From positions 276,001 through 340,000 of the forward strand of contig JAQFVV010000459.1 of NCBI GenBank assembly GCA_028023455.1: a DNA stretch of 64,000 bases. Reading direction: 5' to 3'. The position numbers and the translations under genes are program-made. Positions within the stretch are counted from its first letter, which is position 1. Each line of letters opens with the position of its first letter. This stretch comes from Epiperipatus broadwayi. Taxonomy: Eukaryota > Onychophora > Udeonychophora > Euonychophora > Peripatidae. Under the pieces are notes generated by a model. It was not told the origin of the DNA and made no database searches. It saw only the letters and a program-made list of their open reading frames with translations. Positions 52,622 to 64,000 of the stretch are shown here, piece by piece.

Positions 52622-54332
52622 ATTATTTTGTTAAATAAGTAAATATCCGTTTTAAAATCAACAAATTTGAATAATGAAGTATACATTATTATAATTTCAA
52701 AAAGCCATTTAGCCTTAATGTATATTTAGAATACATTTTAATAATTCAAAAAATGTCAGTTTAGACTAAATTAAATATTTATTTATCAGAGCATAATTAA
52801 ATTTAATTAATGCACTTATGAATTTCTTGTATTATAAGGTAAATTTAAAAGTTTATGACTTTAAATGATAAATCCAGAAAAACCTTTAAAATATCAATTT
52901 AAGGAAAAGCATTTTTTACATAAGCAAAACTGCTTAAAAATACTTAAATAATCTAAAGTATGTAAAATTCTCAATATTTCCAGATAGAATGAATTTAACT
53001 CAGAAAATTATTTATTTGTAACATGAAAATTAAGACTAATAAAGCTTATAATGTGACAATGATGTTTTATGCAGAAATCCATCAAAGTATATAAGTCATA
53101 TAAAAATAATTTAATGATTATTAAATATTTGTTTCTCTCATATTTCCTTGCAATGTAAATTGCAAATATTGAAAGTTTCAGCTTAAATTTTCTGAGCCTG
53201 GATGAAATTATTTAGCCATTCATATTTCAAGTTTTAAACCAAACCAATATTTATTAGAAGCAATCAAAACTCATTTAAGAGTTAACAATTAAATGAACAA
53301 GGAAGTAACAGAGCTACAATCATGTGAGTGTGAGCTAGGTTGATCACTAGTTCTACCTATATGCTATGTGATGTGACTGATTTTAAACAAATGAAATTGA
53401 TATTTAGTCTATTCATCTTTGATCTGCAGTTATTAAACTTCACAAATTAATTAATATCCTGAAAAAATATTAAAAATAAACTAATTTACCCATCTGTTGA
53501 GACATTAATTAATTATTACAATTTTAAAATAAATTATTTAGAAAAACCAAGAATGTACTATAATCAAAATAAAATATATATTATATTACATTATTTCAAA
53601 TATATTATTTTACATTATTCTTTTAAGCATATTTACATTCCTTAATTGATTTAAGCTCCCAGAACATTTTTAAGTAATACTTTTTTAAAACAAAAGTTTA
53701 AATATATTTTTTAACATTCTACGAAGAAGGAAGTTAATATAAAAATGTATAGCTCATGAATTTTCACATATCATTGTTGTATTTAAAAATAGATGGCCTA
53801 ATTGATAAAATTAATTATTTAACTTCTTCAATTAACTAGTTTAAAATTATTTAATTAAACTATTTTATCACAATTATCATTAGATAAGGCATACTTTTTA
53901 TTAACAAGTTATTTAAATAAAATGCACTTTGATTAAAAGATAATTAAATATTAATAACTTAACATTGAAGATTTAAACTTGTCTTTAGATATTAATTCTA
54001 ATATTGACTTTTAATGCACTTATAATTAAATTAAGGTAGTGTAACTTTTAATATTTTTACAATTAACTTACTAACATTTCAGGGTAATGATATTCATAAA
54101 ACTAAGCATTTTAAAATCATACACAATTTCTTATGGGTTTAAAGCATCACACATAAGCTACTAAAATGAATTTTAAAGCTATTAAGAATTGTAATACTTG
54201 TTATAAATTGATTCTAAGAATACATAAACATGCAAATATTAAGTAATAATAAAGTTGTCTTACTACAAAATTTAAATTATAAATATTTCATTATTACTAA
54301 ACAATTATTTAACTGATGGACAAAACATAAGG

Positions 54333-54426
<94 letters not shown>

Positions 54427-56909
54427 AATGGTCGAGTTGAATGATGTGCCAAGAGAAGGTTGCATCTAACTACTGTTGGACCTAGGATTTTCATGTAGGA
54501 TGCTGGAGATGACATGCTGAAGTACATTACTCATGATTACATATATCTTTAATAGACTAGCCTAAGCATTATCTATCAAATCTACTTGTAACTTAAATCA
54601 GTTCATCTAACATCTCACCACTTTTTTTTTGAAACCGTTGCTTCAGATATTCGAACTCAGGAAGAATTCACCTTCGACTCTATTAACAGGGATGTACATA
54701 AGCAAACTGTTAATCAATAAATAAATTAGCTCATCCTATCTATCAGTAAGAAATAACCTTTATTTAATATTTTGTTCTCAAGCTCACCAAATAATAATAA
54801 TGTGTGTGTGTACATGTGTAAAACATTGGTTATAGGATTGAATGTAAATGCTGGATCAACAAAACTAGAGAGACTTTGTCAATTAAACAAAATTTCATAA
54901 TATTTATTTACAAAAACAAAATATATTAAAAACATAGAATAAATTATTAATCAATGTACACACAAAAAAAATTAAAAAAATAAATCATTTACAAGTGCAA
55001 AGGAATTATTTGGATATATTCTTCTAAACTTATAACTTTTATGTCATTTTATTAATTAAACAATTTAAAATTATTTACCATTATTTCCCATGATAGACAC
55101 TCATAATATAAACATTTATATATCCAAAAGTGAAAACAAACTATTAGGTAAAAGTGAGATTGCTAACTAAACTAGAAATTGAAGTGCAGCTTCAGATGCT
55201 GTATGTAGTTCTAAGTGTGGAATTTGGTTGATCTAAAATAATTACCTTGCACATTTATATATCATGGAAGAAATATACTACATAAAAACATACATGATAT
55301 GATAGCAAAGCAAGAAAATAGTAAAGAATATTAATTAAAAAGGTTTTATCATTTCATTATATAGGAATACTATTAGTAAAACATATAATACATACTATAA
55401 GTGGTCATGTCATGGTATGGCATTGGTTATTTGAGTGTCTTTAAAAGAAAAAACTGTTTCTATTTAAGTATTCTGTTTGAGCACTCAATTTCATAGCCAT
55501 AGATGAAAATGAAGTATTTTGGCAGAAAAATTACCTAAATTTTATTTAAAAAAAAGAATCAGACATTTCAACCTCCCCTCCTACTCTCTTGACACTTTCT
55601 TACATTGGACTGTTCCAAACTGTTGAATTAAATCATTAGTACTCCAAAAATATAAGACAGATAATAAAAATAAAAAAATAATAAGACATATCTATACAAA
55701 AGAAAAAAAATCATATCATCTACAATATTTCATGAATCGATATGATCAGGCACAATTCTTCCTTAGAGTCCTTCTTACATAAACAGTTCTTACAATTATG
55801 CATTTTTTTTATTATACATGTTGGGAACTCCTTATTGATTTTGAATAGCACTTTCTGAACATATTTATATTGGTAGTGGGTGATTTTGTTTTATTCCTGA
55901 TGTAGATTTTCATCATGTGTGGACCCAGCTTATCAGGCACTTCAACATAGATAGATAAATGTTAATTTCACATGGCCATAGTGGATAAATGCTTCACCTT
56001 AAGACAATCGTTTTAGCCAAAATATATCATATTTTGCAATATATATCTAGGTTTATATATATATATATATGCGGTTTACCTTTAATAATAATTATATATA
56101 TATGTAAAATTAAGAGTGTGCTAATAAGAGTGTGCTAATATATATATATATATATATAAAGTACAGCTATTTACTGTTTTCAATATTGGCTATATAAAAT
56201 TTTAACTGAATAAAACAGTTATAATTTCTTTTTTAGTTTCTTATTTTTGTTTTAAATTTATAAGTTATTTTACACTTATCTGATTATTTAGCTGGTATCA
56301 GAATCTTCTATTTGCTTCCTTAACCTTTTTTTAAATGGCAAATAAATAAAAAAAATAACATTTGTTGTGACACTGGTTTTACAAAATGTCCATTCTGTGG
56401 AAAATATTAAAATAACTGCTTCAATAAAACTGCCTTTTCATATCAAATGCACAATAATAAAGAAGAATGATTTTTGTTTTCCTTTTTGGACCCAGCATCA
56501 TTAACAATGTTTAAATGCAGCACGTTCCTATTGTTGCATTATAAAAATATTTTGATTATCAATTCATTTAAAAAATAATAATAGTAATAATAAAATATTA
56601 TATTAATAATATTCCCATCTTTTTATATTCAGTTATTCAGTATAATACTTTTTTTTTATTGCCATGACTGTTTTTTTTTTTCATTTAAGCCATTGTCTAT
56701 ATTTATTATAATCAACACAATACAATTGTCAACACATATAGTATACTATCATAACTAACTATACATTTATATTTTTTAAAAAGTGTTCCAGCAAAACTTA
56801 GTCTTTATTTTATATTTACATTCAAATTAAAAGACAATTCAATATTTCAGGTGGCTAAGGTTTGTTGTGGGTGTGATCTTAAGCTACCCTCATATATATA
56901 TATATATAT
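52622..56909. other. AT-rich intergenic DNA with (TA)n
   Basis: A (TA)n array occupies about 54338-54422. The following 110 bp (54423-54530) are somewhat GC-richer and may be part of an unidentified repeat. No gene is seen. Confidence 0.4.
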
Positions 56910-59370
56910 TGTAAATATCGATAAGTCTATCTATATTTTAAAAATTGTCATTTGTTATTAAAAAAAAAATCTCTTTGAGTTGATGTTTATATATGAAGTA
57001 TTATTATTGTTTATGGTTATTAGGTATAGTTATTGTTTGAAGTTATTATTTTATTTATATGTTGATGGTACATCGTTATGAATATTTAATTATTATAAAT
57101 AAATAAAGACATATAAATTGTTGATTATATAAAAAAATTATTTTATTTGCAGTGATTATTAAAAAAATGCAATATTATTATTTATGTATATTTTTAAAGC
57201 TGTCAAATAAATTTTCAATTTAATATTTTTTATATATATGCTTGATATTTTTTTTTTTTTAATGTTAATTGTTTAAAAGAAAACATGTGTAATGAGGGTT
57301 TTCAAAACAGCATTTGCTAGCACGTGAAACAACAGCAACAACAATAAAAGAAGCCATTATTATTATTATTAAGATAGTGATAAAACCAACTAAAGGATAA
57401 AATTTTGTTGTACTTTGTTTCTTTGAAATTACCATTCTTCAGAATATTGGAATAAGATAGATTTCTATGGTAAATACATAAATCATGACAGGCTAATAGA
57501 GATATATCGCAGCCAAGAGGCTGCACCGTTTTCTTTCATTTATTCCAAGGCAGTTTAAAAAGAAAAAACTAAGAAAATTTCAATACATATATTTCATCGC
57601 GTCTGAAGCCGAAATTTGACATAGCTATCTGGAATCTATAATGGTCAATCTAATAATAATCTGGAGGTAACTAGAATTAATATATTGGATTTAACATTTC
57701 AATTTATTTATTTATTTTTCAAGGAAAGAAATTTTAGAAGGATAAAAATATACATATATCCAAGAATTGACAATTTTCTCTAACGTGATAGTTTCCTCAC
57801 CTTCACTAGAATGCATTCTAATATTAAACGGATAAAGAAATAAAACAAAGGAATAAGTTGACTTTTGAAGGAAAACTGGACATGTGAACTTTGAAAGGTA
57901 GTTAATAATTTTATATGTATAAATGATATATAAATATATTTTTGAGATCGATATTTTTGTTTACTTTTATTTTTCATTATAAAAATATAACGTTTTATAA
58001 ATATTCAATTCAAGCGTCTTGTTTTCTAACAGCAATAAACGTTTAACAGGTGTTAAAATTAACACTTAAGTAATTTAAAATCTTAAAGTATGGCTTATAA
58101 GTTTGGGTTGCATATGAGTTGTTATGTATATTTTAATAAGTAAATTTATATTCGCAAATTTTTATTATAAAAAAAAAATGTTTTATTATTAATTTATTTC
58201 CATTTTTTTTTTTTAAACTTTATATAATGATTCTTATGCATACCAAAACAATAATTTATATGTATTTGCTGTATATAATATTTTTTTTTTATTATTTTAA
58301 ATATCTGAAAAATATAAATATGGATTTGTATTTATATTGATATCTACTTGTTAAGCACAGATATGTCTTTATATATTTAATATATATACTTATTGCAAGT
58401 ATATATGTATATTTATTATTTGGGTTTGTATTTAAAACATTGATATTACCTAAAATTAAACCATAATATAAAAATAAAGGATGTACTATTTGTTTTATAA
58501 GTAATGCCTTTGTAATTTATTTGAAAGAGTATTAATATTTTATTCTTATTTTTCTTTTAATGCCAGAGTCATTATGAAATTAATTGAATTCACAATTTAA
58601 TAGAGGATAACTTCATATTTCACTTATTGTTTAGTCTTTAGGCCACTTACACATATTATTATTCATTGATATGTTTAGATATACATAAATTTACATAATA
58701 GATGTGTATATTGGATTTAATAGAATTCCCTTTGTTTCTGATATATATTTGATTAGTTAGTCATATCAACCTTGAAAATAAATTATAATGATAGATCTCA
58801 TTGCTCTGTATGATTTTAGATTTATTTCATGTATAGCTAGTTGGAAGGGCATATAAACAATTTATTTAAATATAACTGGGATAATTTTGTTTTTCTTCAT
58901 TTAAATTATACAATTTATTATATTAGGCTTTCTCAACAATTGGATTCATTTAGATTATATATATTCCATTACGTTTATCATCCAATGTTTGAAGCATTAT
59001 TTTCTTCTCATATATTGATGTTCCATTACATTTGAGGTATAATATGTTTATATGATATATTGTCCATTACATTTGGCACCACAAACTGTTGGTCCCAGTT
59101 AACTGATGATTGGTATAATGGAGTAAAAGTATGTTCCATTACATTTGGACACCACAACGTGGTCAGCATAATATGTTCGTTTAATTATTCATTACATTTG
59201 GTGTATCAAAGTTAGGGGCTTGGTTAACTAATGATTATTGTTGCAAAAGTTCATATGTTTATTTTCATTTGAGATCATATAAAGATACATTCCATTATAT
59301 TTGGCTTTCCCAATGTTTGGGGCCTTCTTTCTTTAATTTAAATGGAATGCAGCAAGTACGTTCCATTACA
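56910..59370 (+). repeat. Predicted 5' LTR (2461 bp)
   Basis: The first ~860 bp are verified as a direct repeat of 63143-64000. The right boundary is predicted from TTACA at 59366-59370, the inverse of the starting TGTAA, and from the adjacent primer-site-like sequence. Minor indels separate the copies, for example in the CAACAGCAACAACAA block near 57330. Confidence 0.6.
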
Positions 59371-59394
59371 TTTGGCGCAACAACTAGGGCTCGA
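58964..59394 (+). repeat. Array of LTR-end/primer-site-like modules
   Basis: Seven variants of TTCCATTACATTTGG start at 58964, 59021, 59062, 59134, 59187, 59289 and 59361. Several continue with CACCACAA or GCGCAACAA, and with GGGCTTGGTTAACTAATGATT-type words. A related module, GGGCTTGGTTAATTGATTAT, recurs near 60280. Spacing is irregular (about 40-100 bp). Confidence 0.7.
59371..59394 (+). other. Candidate tRNA primer-binding site
   Basis: TGGCGCAACAAC followed by GGGCTCGA recalls the lysine-tRNA type of primer site (TGGCGCCCAACGTGGGGC). It directly follows the predicted LTR end, with two T residues between. Confidence 0.45.
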
Positions 59395-61082
59395 AATAAG
59401 CTAATTAGGGCTTGAAATACCCCACATACCTGAGAGATGTGTAGTATATATATTGATATGAGATGTATAGTTTAAAGAAAGAGAAGCATTTTTGTGTGTT
59501 TAATTTTTTTTTATATAAATGGAAATATTTTGGCCTTATGTTTAGATGGTGATGGTTACTGTTATTGTATTTTTTTAATGATGAAAGATAAATATAGTCA
59601 TGAAGCAGTTTAATTTCAATTTAAAAATTATATTGATGGTGTTAAATTATAGCATAATAATTTTGTCCATATTTGGAAAGTTTATGTTGTAGAAAATCTA
59701 TAATTTTGAAGGTTGGATTGGATATTTGATTGTTGGAGTTTGGTTGGTTCTGTTGCAAGTATTGATGTTGGATGGGGAATTTTTGTCATTGTCTTGAGGA
59801 TGTGATGCATTCATGTCACTTGTGATTGATTGATCTCATTTACTGCTCCAACCCAAATTTTGATGTTAGTTATTATTTATCATGAAGCAGTTAACAGTAG
59901 TCCTGCCATGATTTTACCTTTAAGACTCCAGAGAGAGTAAGGTATAATTATTTTTGATATATGTATAATATTTGCCTCTAAGTCTCCCAAAGATGAGCAA
60001 GGAAATATTTTATAAATAATAGCCCCTAAGACTTGGATGTAAGCAGGGCAGTGTAATAGTGTTTTCAGAAAATTATTATGGGTTGTAGTAGCTTGGATAG
60101 AATGAAATGTGATAGTCATCTAAGTGTTCATGAAACATTGTATGCTTTAGGAGTAATGATTGAATTCTTTTATCTATATCAAAATTGTGAAGTGCTAATC
60201 AATCTTTTGGCTGTCAGTATCTGTCGGATCTTTGGAGGAATAGATAAGTATATAACTTAAATATATAACACCAAACTTAAGGGCTTGGTTAATTGATTAT
60301 TGTTGGTAACAAATAATCTATTACATTGATTATCAATTAGGGTTTGAAAACAAACATATCAATGTTTTATTTTCCATTATAAGTGACTTTTAAACATGAA
60401 GTTCAATTAGTGAATGTTTGTTGATAATAAACTGCATTAGTACAATTTTAGTAAAATATTTCGGGCACAAAAGTAAATAATTAGTGAAGTTGATTTTTTT
60501 TTTTTTATGTATATAAAATGTTATTAAGTTTTAAGGTCCAGAAAATTTATAGGTATCAATTTAGTAAGTTTATGCTTAACTACCATTATCTTGAGTGTGA
60601 AAGTTATCTCACAATATTATTGAATTGGTTGTTTTCAAGGCATGTGAACATTTTATTGTATTTTAAATATTTCAAGGTTATATTGAATTTGATATGAAAT
60701 TTCCACATTTCAATATTGTATAAGTGTGGAATATTTATTATCATTAAATATAAATAAATGTTAGTTAGTGATCTCAGTTGTTACTTTCTTTTTCTCTCTA
60801 TATATATATATTTTAGAGGAATTTATTATTGTTATAGTGATAGATGAGATTTTTTTTTTAAGCCAAGAAGTTCATGAGTTCAAATAACTGAAATTTAGAT
60901 TGTCGGATAGCTATTATGTATTATAAAATTAAAAAGGCTTGTACTTTGCTTAGTTGAATAATTGCTTGTTGGAATAATGATTGGAGATGGTGAGCCCTTG
61001 ATCTGTGGTAATTACTATATAGAAATATATATATATATCTTAGATATTTTTTTTTGGTATAAATATTGCAATTCTAATAATA
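59395..61082 (+). other. Leader region of the pol-less LTR element
   Basis: This holds no gene that I can support. It contains one more copy of the GGGCTTGG module near 60280 and a (TA)n run near 60800. Confidence 0.4.
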
Positions 61083-62926
61083 ATGGACAACAGTAGTAAA
61101 ATGCCAGTTAGTGGTGATTTTGACTTAAGAGATTTTATGGAAAAATTTAGAGCTGAGTTAAATACCAAATATGATAAACTAGAATCTAGATTAAAAACAA
61201 ATTCTGATGATCTTAGAGCTGAGATAAAAACAAATTCTGATGAACTTTCCCAGAAACTAGAATCTAGATTAAAAACAAATTCTGATGAACTTTCCCAGAA
61301 ACTAGAATCTAGATTAAAAACAAATTCTGATGAACTTTCCCAGAAACTAGAAACTAGTTTAAAAACTAACTCTGATGAACTAAAAGAGGAACTTAGAACT
61401 GAGATGAAAGTCAATTCTAATAAATTTTCTAAGGAATTAAAAGATGAATTAAAAGCTCTGGTAGATAATAGTGTTAGAAGAGTAGAAGTAAAATTTGATG
61501 AAAAGATGGAAAAATACAGAGAAGAGACAATGGTTGAAGCTAATTCTTTAAAAGCAAAATTTGAGGAAATAAGTAGTGAAATGAGGGAAGAAAATCAAGG
61601 AATTATAGCCAGATTAGAAGTAGTTGAAAGAAAGACTATAAAGAAACCTAAAATTTTTGATGAATACTATAGTGAGGATAAAAGAATTGATGAATCTGTA
61701 GAAATAAAATTAAATTCTTTAGGTGAAAAATATCTAAAGTTATTAGACAATGAATTACCAAAGATTACGGATAATACCAGTAATAAATTTAAAGATAAAA
61801 TGCAAAATCTAGTTCAAAAATGTACCATTAATTGTGGAAACGTTTATACAAAAATTAATATTTACAAAGAAATATTCTTTACAAGAATTAACAATATAAT
61901 ATGTAATGTAAATTTTATGAAAGTAGAAATTGATCCAAATAGAGATTTAGGCAAAGCCAAAATAAAACTTAAATTCAGAAGTAAGGAGAAAATTAAAATA
62001 GATTTTCTTAAAGAGATAATTTATCCCAATAAAAATATGAAGAAAATTAAAGTAAAATTCAAAGAGATGAGTAGAGAGAAGTTTAAAATAAATTATCTTA
62101 AAGGAAGTATAGATTTTATAAAAGATATTGGAAAAGCCAAAGTTAGACTTAAAGTTATAGAAGGAATGATAAATAATATTGATTTTCTTAGAGAGAATAT
62201 TGACAAAGAAAGAGATGTAGGTAAAGCAAAAGTAAAATTTAGAAGAATGGGTAAAAAGATATTTGATCTGAATCTTGGTAGAAGAATGATTGATGAGGAA
62301 AAAGAAATTGGAAAATCCAAAATTAAACTTAAAATGAGAAGTGATGATGTGATTAGTAAAGATTTTCTTTGAGAAAATATAGCTAAGGAAAGAGATTTAA
62401 ATAAACCTAAAGTTAAACTGAAAAGACTTAATATAGAACAGAATGATTTTCAAAATGATTTTCAGAAATTTTTTTTAATGCTGAAGTTGTATTACATCAA
62501 TCTGATTTGCAATTTTTAAAGGATTATTTAGAAAATTTGAATGAATACCATTCAAAATTACCCAGAGAATTGTTTTTAATTGAACATAGAACAAGTGAAG
62601 TAAAATAAAGACTTACTCAAGTCGATGATGTTTATCAAGATAGTCAAAGGAAAAGTAATAGATTATCTGATAAAATAGCAACTGTTATTGATAAAGTTAA
62701 AAATTGTGTTAATGCTTATGATCAAGTTACTATTTATGTAAAGGATATAGATGCAGAATCTAAGGAGTTCATAGCAAAATCTTTAGGTACTTATCTCAAA
62801 ATTATTCAAAAGCAATTGAATTATACCAAAATGCTATATGAAAATCTTGTAAATCAAAGCAAACTTCTTCACAAAGTTCAACATACTGGAAATTCTTTAC
62901 AAGAAGAATTAAAAAGGCACTTTTGA
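61083..62926 (+). pseudogene. Gag-like coiled-coil repeat protein of the pol-less element
   Basis: The ATG at 61083 opens 429 codons. After the start come three 15-residue repeats (KLESRLKTNSDELSQ; 45-bp units from 61254), a long Lys/Glu-rich coiled coil to about residue 190, and six ~30-residue repeats with the theme FLKE.ID.ERD.GKAKVKLK (about 61895-62430). The sixth is cut by TGA at 62370-62372. Coding character continues past it, shifts by -1 at a run of eight T (62469-62476), meets TAA at 62606-62608 and ends at TGA 62924-62926 in a helical tail. No zinc knuckle, capsid or enzyme motif is recognised; gag-like is inferred from position in the element and coiled-coil character. It is Lys-rich and probably binds nucleic acid or self-assembles. 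Confidence 0.6.
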
Positions 62927-63124
62927 TTATTATTATTTTTTTTTTAAAGAAAACTTGGACAAATATCTAGATGATCTGAAAGATAGATATAAATAAATGA
63001 ATATGGTTATTAATATGAAAAATAATATTCTTTAAACCATGTTAGTCCTTAGAAAGATTACAAATTTGAGAAGTTTTTCGATATCTCATAATTCATTAGT
63101 TATCTGCAAAGACATTTTTTTTTT

Positions 63125-63142
63125 CGGTGGATTAGAGGGTAT
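63125..63142 (+). other. Candidate polypurine tract
   Basis: GGTGGATTAGAGGGTAT lies directly before the right-hand repeat. It is purine-rich and at the position expected for plus-strand priming. Confidence 0.5.
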
Positions 63143-64000
63143 TGTAAATATCGATAAGTCTATCTATATTTTAAAAATTATCATTTGTTATATAAAAAAA
63201 AAAAACCTCTTTGAGTTGATGTTTATACATGAAGTATTATTATTGTTTATGGTTATTAGGTATAGTTATTGTTTGAAGTTATTATTTTATTTATATGTTG
63301 ATGGTACATCGTTATGAATATTTAATTATTATAAATAAATAAAGACATATAAATTGTTGATTATATAAAAAAATTATTTTATTTGCAGTGATTATTAAAA
63401 AAATGCAATATTATTATTTATGTATATTTTTAAAGCTGTCAAATAAATTTTCAATTTAATATTTTTTATATATATATGCTTGATATTTTTTTTTTTTTTA
63501 ATGTTAATTGTTTAAAAGAAAACATGTGTAACGAGGGTTTTCAAAACAGCATTTGCTAGCACGTGGAGCAACAATAAAAAAGAAGCCATTATTATTATTA
63601 TTAAGATAGTAATAAAACCAACTGAAGGATAAAATTTTGTTGTACTTTGTTTCTTTGAAATTACCATTCTTCAGAATATTGGAATAAGATAGATTTCTAT
63701 GGTAAATACATAAATCATGACAGGCTAATAGAGATATATCGCAGCCAAGAGGCTGCACCATTTTCTTTCATTTATTCCAAAGCAGTTTAAAAAGAAAAAA
63801 CTAAGAAAATTTCAATACATATATTTCATCGCGTCTGAAGCCGAAATTTGACATAGCTATCTGGAATCTATAATGGTCAATCTAATAATAATCTGGAGGT
63901 AACTAGAATTAATATATTGGATTTAACATTTCAATTTATTTATTTATTTTTCAAGGAAAGAAATTTTAGAAGGATAAAAATATACATATATCCAAGAATT
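63143..64000 (+). repeat. 3' LTR of the pol-less element (partial)
   Basis: This is a direct repeat of 56910-57768, cut by the window end. The same short antisense frame is open in both copies only because the copies are near identical. Confidence 0.8.

Larger units (their letters stand above)
56910..64000 (+). mobile_element. Pol-less LTR retrotransposon (TR-GAG-like); right end beyond window
   Basis: A direct repeat of at least 858 bp (56910-57768 and 63143-64000), about 97% identical, encloses a single gag-like ORF and no protease, RT or integrase. The left repeat starts TGTAAATATC. A segment ending CCATTACA at 59370 is followed by TTTGGCGCAACAAC and GGGCTCGA, which looks like an LTR end followed by a tRNA primer-binding site. 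TGTAA...TTACA would be matching LTR termini, giving a 2461-bp LTR. A purine-rich GGTGGATTAGAGGGTA precedes the right repeat. Non-autonomous by content, it would need proteins in trans. The LTR length and primer site are inferences. Confidence 0.65.

Noticed and set aside
54277-54527. Ile-Tyr repeat frames
   Set aside because: They are translations of the (TA)n array.
57317-57526. A short antisense frame repeated at 63504-63761, which might look like a conserved duplicate gene
   Set aside because: Both lie in the two copies of one LTR; conservation follows from recent LTR identity.

Overview
The window looks like metazoan nuclear DNA: very AT-rich, gene-poor, and full of decayed or recent retroelements, with one intronless G-protein-coupled receptor as the only convincing host gene. 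Nothing prokaryotic is present. Base composition, an intronless class A receptor, RTE and CCHC-ORF1 non-LTR elements, Ty3/gypsy elements and long (AAT)n arrays suit an AT-rich invertebrate. A cnidarian such as a hydrozoan is plausible, but I cannot fix the taxon from this sequence.

Layout. 1-8446: a minus-strand Ty3/gypsy element with near-identical LTR copies at 1-421 and 8021-8446 and heavily broken gag/pol. 8447-~11750: a complete RTE-type non-LTR element on the minus strand with an uninterrupted 995-codon endonuclease/reverse-transcriptase ORF, abutting the gypsy LTR. 12992-13760: about four units of a ~190-bp tandem repeat. 17077-18090: the GPCR (minus). 19-25 kb: a small dispersed repeat family and two kinds of tRNA-like sequence. 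27583-29740: a broken ORF1 of a non-LTR element (minus), itself interrupted by a 5'-truncated scrap of another family. 30870-37609: two plus-strand non-LTR elements in a row, the second about 5.2 kb and flanked on both sides by long (AAT)n arrays. 39410-41530: an old, decayed second copy of the RTE element. 49140-49930: a gypsy integrase relic. 51751-52619: a non-autonomous DNA transposon with terminal inverted repeats and a TA duplication. 56910 to the right edge: an LTR element without pol, with a predicted 2.46-kb LTR and a coiled-coil, repeat-containing, gag-like ORF.

The elements interact by nesting. The gypsy element sits at the 3' tail of the RTE element, one non-LTR element sits in an (AAT)n array, and a short retrocopy interrupts an ORF1. 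A tRNA-derived SINE occurs four times, three of them bounded by clear 13-16 bp target-site duplications. The best candidates for something undescribed are the pol-less LTR element with its reiterated LTR-end/primer-binding-site modules, the SINE family, the (AAT)n-associated non-LTR element, and the TIR element with an internal hairpin. All family calls come from motifs read by eye; no database search was run.
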